From: an uncultured Bacteroides sp.
GTDB taxonomy: Bacteria > Bacteroidota > Bacteroidia > Bacteroidales > Bacteroidaceae
Direction of reading: 5' to 3'
DNA length: 8,358 bases
Assembly (NCBI GenBank): GCA_934716785.1
Contig: CAKUYM010000183.1
Coordinates: 1 to 8,358 of the forward strand
Each line of letters starts with the position of its first letter. The first letter of the stretch is position 1. The position numbers and the translations under genes are program-made. Below, piece by piece: positions 5,785-8,358 of this stretch. The notes beneath the pieces are model-generated. The model ran no database searches. It saw nothing but the letters and a program-made list of their open reading frames with translations, and was not told where the DNA came from.

Positions 5785-6891
5785 ATGATACTGAAGCGAA
5801 TATCCATATTGAACTATAAGAATCTGGAAGAAGTGGAGTTGGAATTCTCTGCCAAACTGAATTGTTTTTTCGGGCAGAACGGGATGGGAAAGACGAATTT
5901 GTTGGATGCCGTATATTTCTTGTCTTTTTGCAAAAGTTCCGGCAATCCGATTGACTCACAGAATATCTGTCACGACCGGGATTTCTTTGTTATTCAAGGG
6001 TTCTATGAGGCCGAAGACGGAACTCCCGAAGAGGTATATTGCGGGATGAAGCGTCGGTCGAAGAAGCAGTTTAAGCGTAACAAGAAGGAGTACAGCCGTT
6101 TTTCCGATCATATTGGCTTTCTGCCTTTGGTCATGGTGTCGCCTGCCGACTCTGAGCTGATAGCCGGAGGTAGTGACGAACGGCGGCGGTTTATGGATGT
6201 GGTGATTTCGCAGTATGATAAGGAATATCTGGATGCATTGATACGCTACAATAAAGCGCTGACCCAGCGCAACACTTTGCTGAAGAGCGAGATGCCGGTA
6301 GAGGAGGAGTTGTTTCTTGTTTGGGAAGAAATGATGGCTCAGGCGGGTGAAGTGGTGTTCAGGAAACGTGAAGCGTTTATCAAAGAGTTCATCCCTATAT
6401 TCCAATCGTTCTATTCGTTCATTTCTCAGGATAAGGAGCAGGTGGGATTGTCTTATGAGTCTCATGCGCGGGATGCTTCTTTGCTGGAAGTGCTGAAGCA
6501 AAGCCGGGAGCGCGACAAGATTATGGGATTTTCTCTGCGCGGCATTCATAAAGATGAGCTGAATATGCTGCTGGGCGAGTTTCCGATAAAGAAAGAGGGC
6601 TCGCAGGGACAGAACAAAACGTATCTGGTGGCATTGAAGTTGGCGCAATTCGATTTCTTGAAACGTACCGGAAAAACAGTTCCTTTATTGCTGTTGGATG
6701 ATATTTTTGACAAACTGGATGCTTCTCGGGTGGAGCAAATCGTCAAATTGGTGGCGGGAGATAACTTCGGGCAGATATTCATAACGGATACGAACCGTGA
6801 ACATCTCGACCGTATCCTGCATAAGATAGGTAGTGACTTTAAGATTTTCAGTGTGGAATCCGGAGTAATCCGTGAAATGGAAGGTGAATAA
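5785..6891 (+). CDS. recF: DNA replication and repair protein RecF
   Basis: RecF is an SMC/ABC-like ATPase that binds DNA at gaps and, with RecO and RecR, helps load RecA for recombinational repair. The ATG at 5785 gives 368 residues, the normal length, and starts with the typical MILKRISILNYKN; the open frame extends upstream but across the promoter. Visible are Walker A GQNGMGKTN (30-38), the region VSPADSELIAGG (118-129), SLRGIHKDEL (250-259), ABC signature SQGQNK (273-278), Walker B PLLLLDD (300-306) followed by D-loop DKLDASR, and FITDTN with the switch region near 332-337. All key residues are present. It shares one nucleotide with the next gene (TAATG), so translation is probably coupled. 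It is not next to dnaA, dnaN or gyrB in this window, unlike in many bacteria. Confidence 0.95.
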   Translation: MILKRISILNYKNLEEVELEFSAKLNCFFGQNGMGKTNLLDAVYFLSFCKSSGNPIDSQNICHDRDFFVIQGFYEAEDGTPEEVYCGMKRRSKKQFKRNKKEYSRFSDHIGFLPLVMVSPADSELIAGGSDERRRFMDVVISQYDKEYLDALIRYNKALTQRNTLLKSEMPVEEELFLVWEEMMAQAGEVVFRKREAFIKEFIPIFQSFYSFISQDKEQVGLSYESHARDASLLEVLKQSRERDKIMGFSLRGIHKDELNMLLGEFPIKKEGSQGQNKTYLVALKLAQFDFLKRTGKTVPLLLLDDIFDKLDASRVEQIVKLVAGDNFGQIFITDTNREHLDRILHKIGSDFKIFSVESGVIREMEGE

Positions 6892-7178
6892 TGAAGCGTA
6901 ACGATGCAGAACAAATCGGGAAACTGATTCAGCAGTTTCTCCGCCGGGAGAGTCTGGAGTCTCCGCTGAACGAACAAAGATTGCTGGATGCCTGGCCTCA
7001 GGTCTTGGGACCTGCGGCGGCTTATACCAACAATCTTTATATCCGTAACCAGACGTTGTATGTGCATCTCACATCTGCGGCTCTTCGTCAGGAGCTGATG
7101 ATGGGGCGCGCGATGCTGATACGTGCGCTTAATGCGAAAGTAGGAGCTACGGTTATTACGAATATCATTTTCCAGTGA
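6891..7178 (+). CDS. DUF721 / DciA-like protein, 95 aa
   Basis: A small basic protein whose start codon overlaps the recF stop by one base. The order LLDAWPQVLGPAAAYTNNLYIRNQTLYVHLTSAALRQEL (about residues 31-69) is the DUF721 core: a W-P-x-V-x-G motif, a short beta hairpin and the S-x-x-x-R-Q-E-L helix. The family includes DciA, which helps load the replicative helicase DnaB in bacteria without DnaC or DnaI. This short version corresponds to the single core domain without the extra tails of longer members. Placement directly behind recF recalls the recF-DUF721 order of Actinobacteria and supports a replication or DNA-binding role, but the exact function is inferred. Its last 14 nt overlap the convergent PHP gene. 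Confidence 0.85.
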   Translation: MKRNDAEQIGKLIQQFLRRESLESPLNEQRLLDAWPQVLGPAAAYTNNLYIRNQTLYVHLTSAALRQELMMGRAMLIRALNAKVGATVITNIIFQ

Positions 7179-7956
7179 GGAAAGGTATCTTGTCTATCAC
7201 CTTTATTCCCAACTGCTTGAGTGTTTCGCTTGCACGGTCATAATAGCGAGACGTTTCCAAATCCAAATTATTGTGCGCGTCTACTCCGATGATGGCTGTA
7301 CATTCTTCGTGTGCGGCTATTTCCCAGAAGTCGGGGTGGGGAACTGTTATCACTCCATTAGCCTCATTGTAGCTTTCGTATCCGATGTTGTACTCCAACG
7401 GCATGTTCAGCCGTGCTGCCGTCCGACAGATATGTCTGCTTACCAACTTGCAGTGGTGGTCGAACTGGGGATAGGAACGCATGAATAAGTCGGGGTGCGC
7501 CAGATAGGCGAACAATCCGCTTTCCATTCCTTCGATGGCGCTCTCCTCATATAATTCGAGCATATCCACGGAATCTGTGTGCCGTCCAAAGTAGGGGAAT
7601 TTTTCGTCCGTATGGAAATGGTGATTCCCGAAGATGACGTAATCCAACTCGTATTCCTTGATGATACCTTTCAGCCAATGGATATAATCCGGAAAGTATT
7701 CGCATTCCAATCCTATCTTTATACTGATTCTATCTTTATACTTCTCCCGCAGCGAGCGCAGGCTTTCTACATATTCCGGCAACTCTTCGGGAGTCATACG
7801 GATGTCGGATACATAACTGCTGTGGTACTTCCACGGGGTGTGGTCTGAGAAACCTAATTCTTGATACCCGCCTTTGATGGCACTTAATACAAAATCTTCG
7901 TCACTCCCTGTCGCATGATGGCAGCGGGTGGTATGGGTGTGATAATTCGTCTTCAT
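7165..7956 (-). CDS. PHP-domain phosphoesterase, histidinol-phosphatase (HisK-type)
   Basis: A 263-residue PHP-family metallo-hydrolase, the usual size for HisK-type histidinol phosphatase, which removes phosphate from L-histidinol phosphate in histidine synthesis. Metal-ligand motifs appear in order: HTH at residues 6-8, H13/H14, SDHTPW (37-42), GLECEY (82-87), FGNHHFH (109-115), AHPD (153-156) and GVDAHN (224-229). The HTH motif at residue 6 fixes the ATG at 7956 as the start. The gene starts inside the end of the 5-FCL gene (56-nt overlap) and ends inside the DUF721 gene from the opposite strand. No other his genes are visible, so the substrate is a family-based guess; other sugar- or nucleotide-phosphate substrates remain possible. 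Confidence 0.85.
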   Translation of the reverse strand: MKTNYHTHTTRCHHATGSDEDFVLSAIKGGYQELGFSDHTPWKYHSSYVSDIRMTPEELPEYVESLRSLREKYKDRISIKIGLECEYFPDYIHWLKGIIKEYELDYVIFGNHHFHTDEKFPYFGRHTDSVDMLELYEESAIEGMESGLFAYLAHPDLFMRSYPQFDHHCKLVSRHICRTAARLNMPLEYNIGYESYNEANGVITVPHPDFWEIAAHEECTAIIGVDAHNNLDLETSRYYDRASETLKQLGIKVIDKIPFLTGK

Positions 7957-8358
7957 TACTTGTTATAATTATATCCATACGGATATCATGTGATTCCGCA
8001 GGAACTTCTTCTACTAATTGAAACGGAAAACAGATGCCGGCTTTGAAGGCAGACGGGATACGTGGCAGAAGGCGGTCATAATATCCCTTTCCTCGTCCCA
8101 GCCGGTTGCCTTTTGAGTCGAAAGCGACTCCGGGCACGGCGATGAAGTCTATGGCGGCAAGGTCTGTGAATACTTCCCCGGTGGGCTCTTCTATCCCATA
8201 ACTACCGATCGCCATATCTTTCGGACTGCTATATATGCGTAGCTCCAAATCATCGCCGACAACTACCGGAAGCAGAATCCGTTTCTCCTTACTCCATTTC
8301 CGGATAAATGCATGCGTATCCACTTCGTCCTTCAGCGAGTGGTAGAGCAGTATAGTAT
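7901..8358 (-). CDS. 5-formyltetrahydrofolate cyclo-ligase, N-terminus outside window (partial)
   Basis: The enzyme (5,10-methenyl-THF synthetase) turns 5-formyl-THF into 5,10-methenyl-THF using ATP, returning stored folate to one-carbon metabolism. Reading runs in frame from the right edge (ILLYHSLKDEVDTHAF) through LLPVVVGDDLELR to the family motif GVAFDSKGNRLGRGKGYYDR (8131-8072), which binds ATP and phosphate, and on to ESHDIRMD near the end. About 151 residues are visible; roughly 25-30 N-terminal residues are probably missing. A GTG at 8323 could be mistaken for the start, but the conserved sequence before it shows the frame goes further upstream. The C-terminus extends about 20 residues past the usual end (after DIRMD) and overlaps the PHP gene by 56 nt, suggesting coupled translation. 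Confidence 0.92.
   Translation of the reverse strand, partial: TILLYHSLKDEVDTHAFIRKWSKEKRILLPVVVGDDLELRIYSSPKDMAIGSYGIEEPTGEVFTDLAAIDFIAVPGVAFDSKGNRLGRGKGYYDRLLPRIPSAFKAGICFPFQLVEEVPAESHDIRMDIIITSNEDELSHPYHPLPSCDRE

Noticed and set aside
5956..6648. 230-codon open frame antisense to recF
   Set aside because: It lies fully inside recF, has a composition rich in Arg/His/Leu/Gln typical of reverse-strand translation, and shows no domain motif.

Overview
The window looks like chromosomal DNA of a gut Bacteroides or close relative. Four intergenic sites match the Bacteroidales -7 promoter box TAnnTTTG, one of them with a TTTG -33 box at the ideal 19-nt spacing. The enzyme pair GH109 + GH110 and the recF-DUF721 arrangement also fit that group. 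Coding density is high. No stretch over 300 bases lacks a gene; the largest gaps are 690-874, 4771-4939 and 5624-5784, and each holds promoter, palindrome or terminator structure.

Left part (1-3999, all minus strand): a two-gene glycosidase operon runs from GH109 (alpha-N-acetylgalactosaminidase family) into GH110 (exported alpha-1,3-galactosidase), with 20 nt between them. By family, these remove the terminal sugars that define blood-group A (alpha-GalNAc) and B (alpha-Gal) glycans. Downstream, behind its own promoter, begins a DEDD-type 3'-5' exonuclease domain that runs off the left edge. It resembles the N-terminal part of the long RecQ-family helicases of Bacteroidetes.

Middle (4023-5623, minus strand): a TPR membrane protein, then a very large hairpin terminator built from 9-bp-periodic arms, then ribH (lumazine synthase), then tRNA-Tyr(GTA) and tRNA-Gly(TCC). 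The tRNA promoter begins inside the 3' end of ribH, and the pair ends in a clean intrinsic terminator that almost touches the GH109 start codon.

Right part (5755-8358): recF and a DUF721/DciA-like gene form a plus-strand operon (1-nt overlap), divergent from the TPR gene. They converge on, and overlap by 14 nt, a minus-strand pair: 5-formyltetrahydrofolate cyclo-ligase (start off the right edge) and a PHP-type histidinol-phosphatase-like gene. That pair overlaps by 56 nt.

Most genes here are housekeeping (riboflavin, folate, recombination/replication, tRNA). The accessory element is the GH109-GH110 operon lodged directly behind the tRNAs. I see no CRISPR array, transposase, integrase, SusC/D pair or recognisable defence cassette. 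The items most worth a second look are the paired A/B-antigen operon and its crowded promoter region, the periodic terminator hairpin, and the exonuclease-helicase gene with palindromes in its leader.
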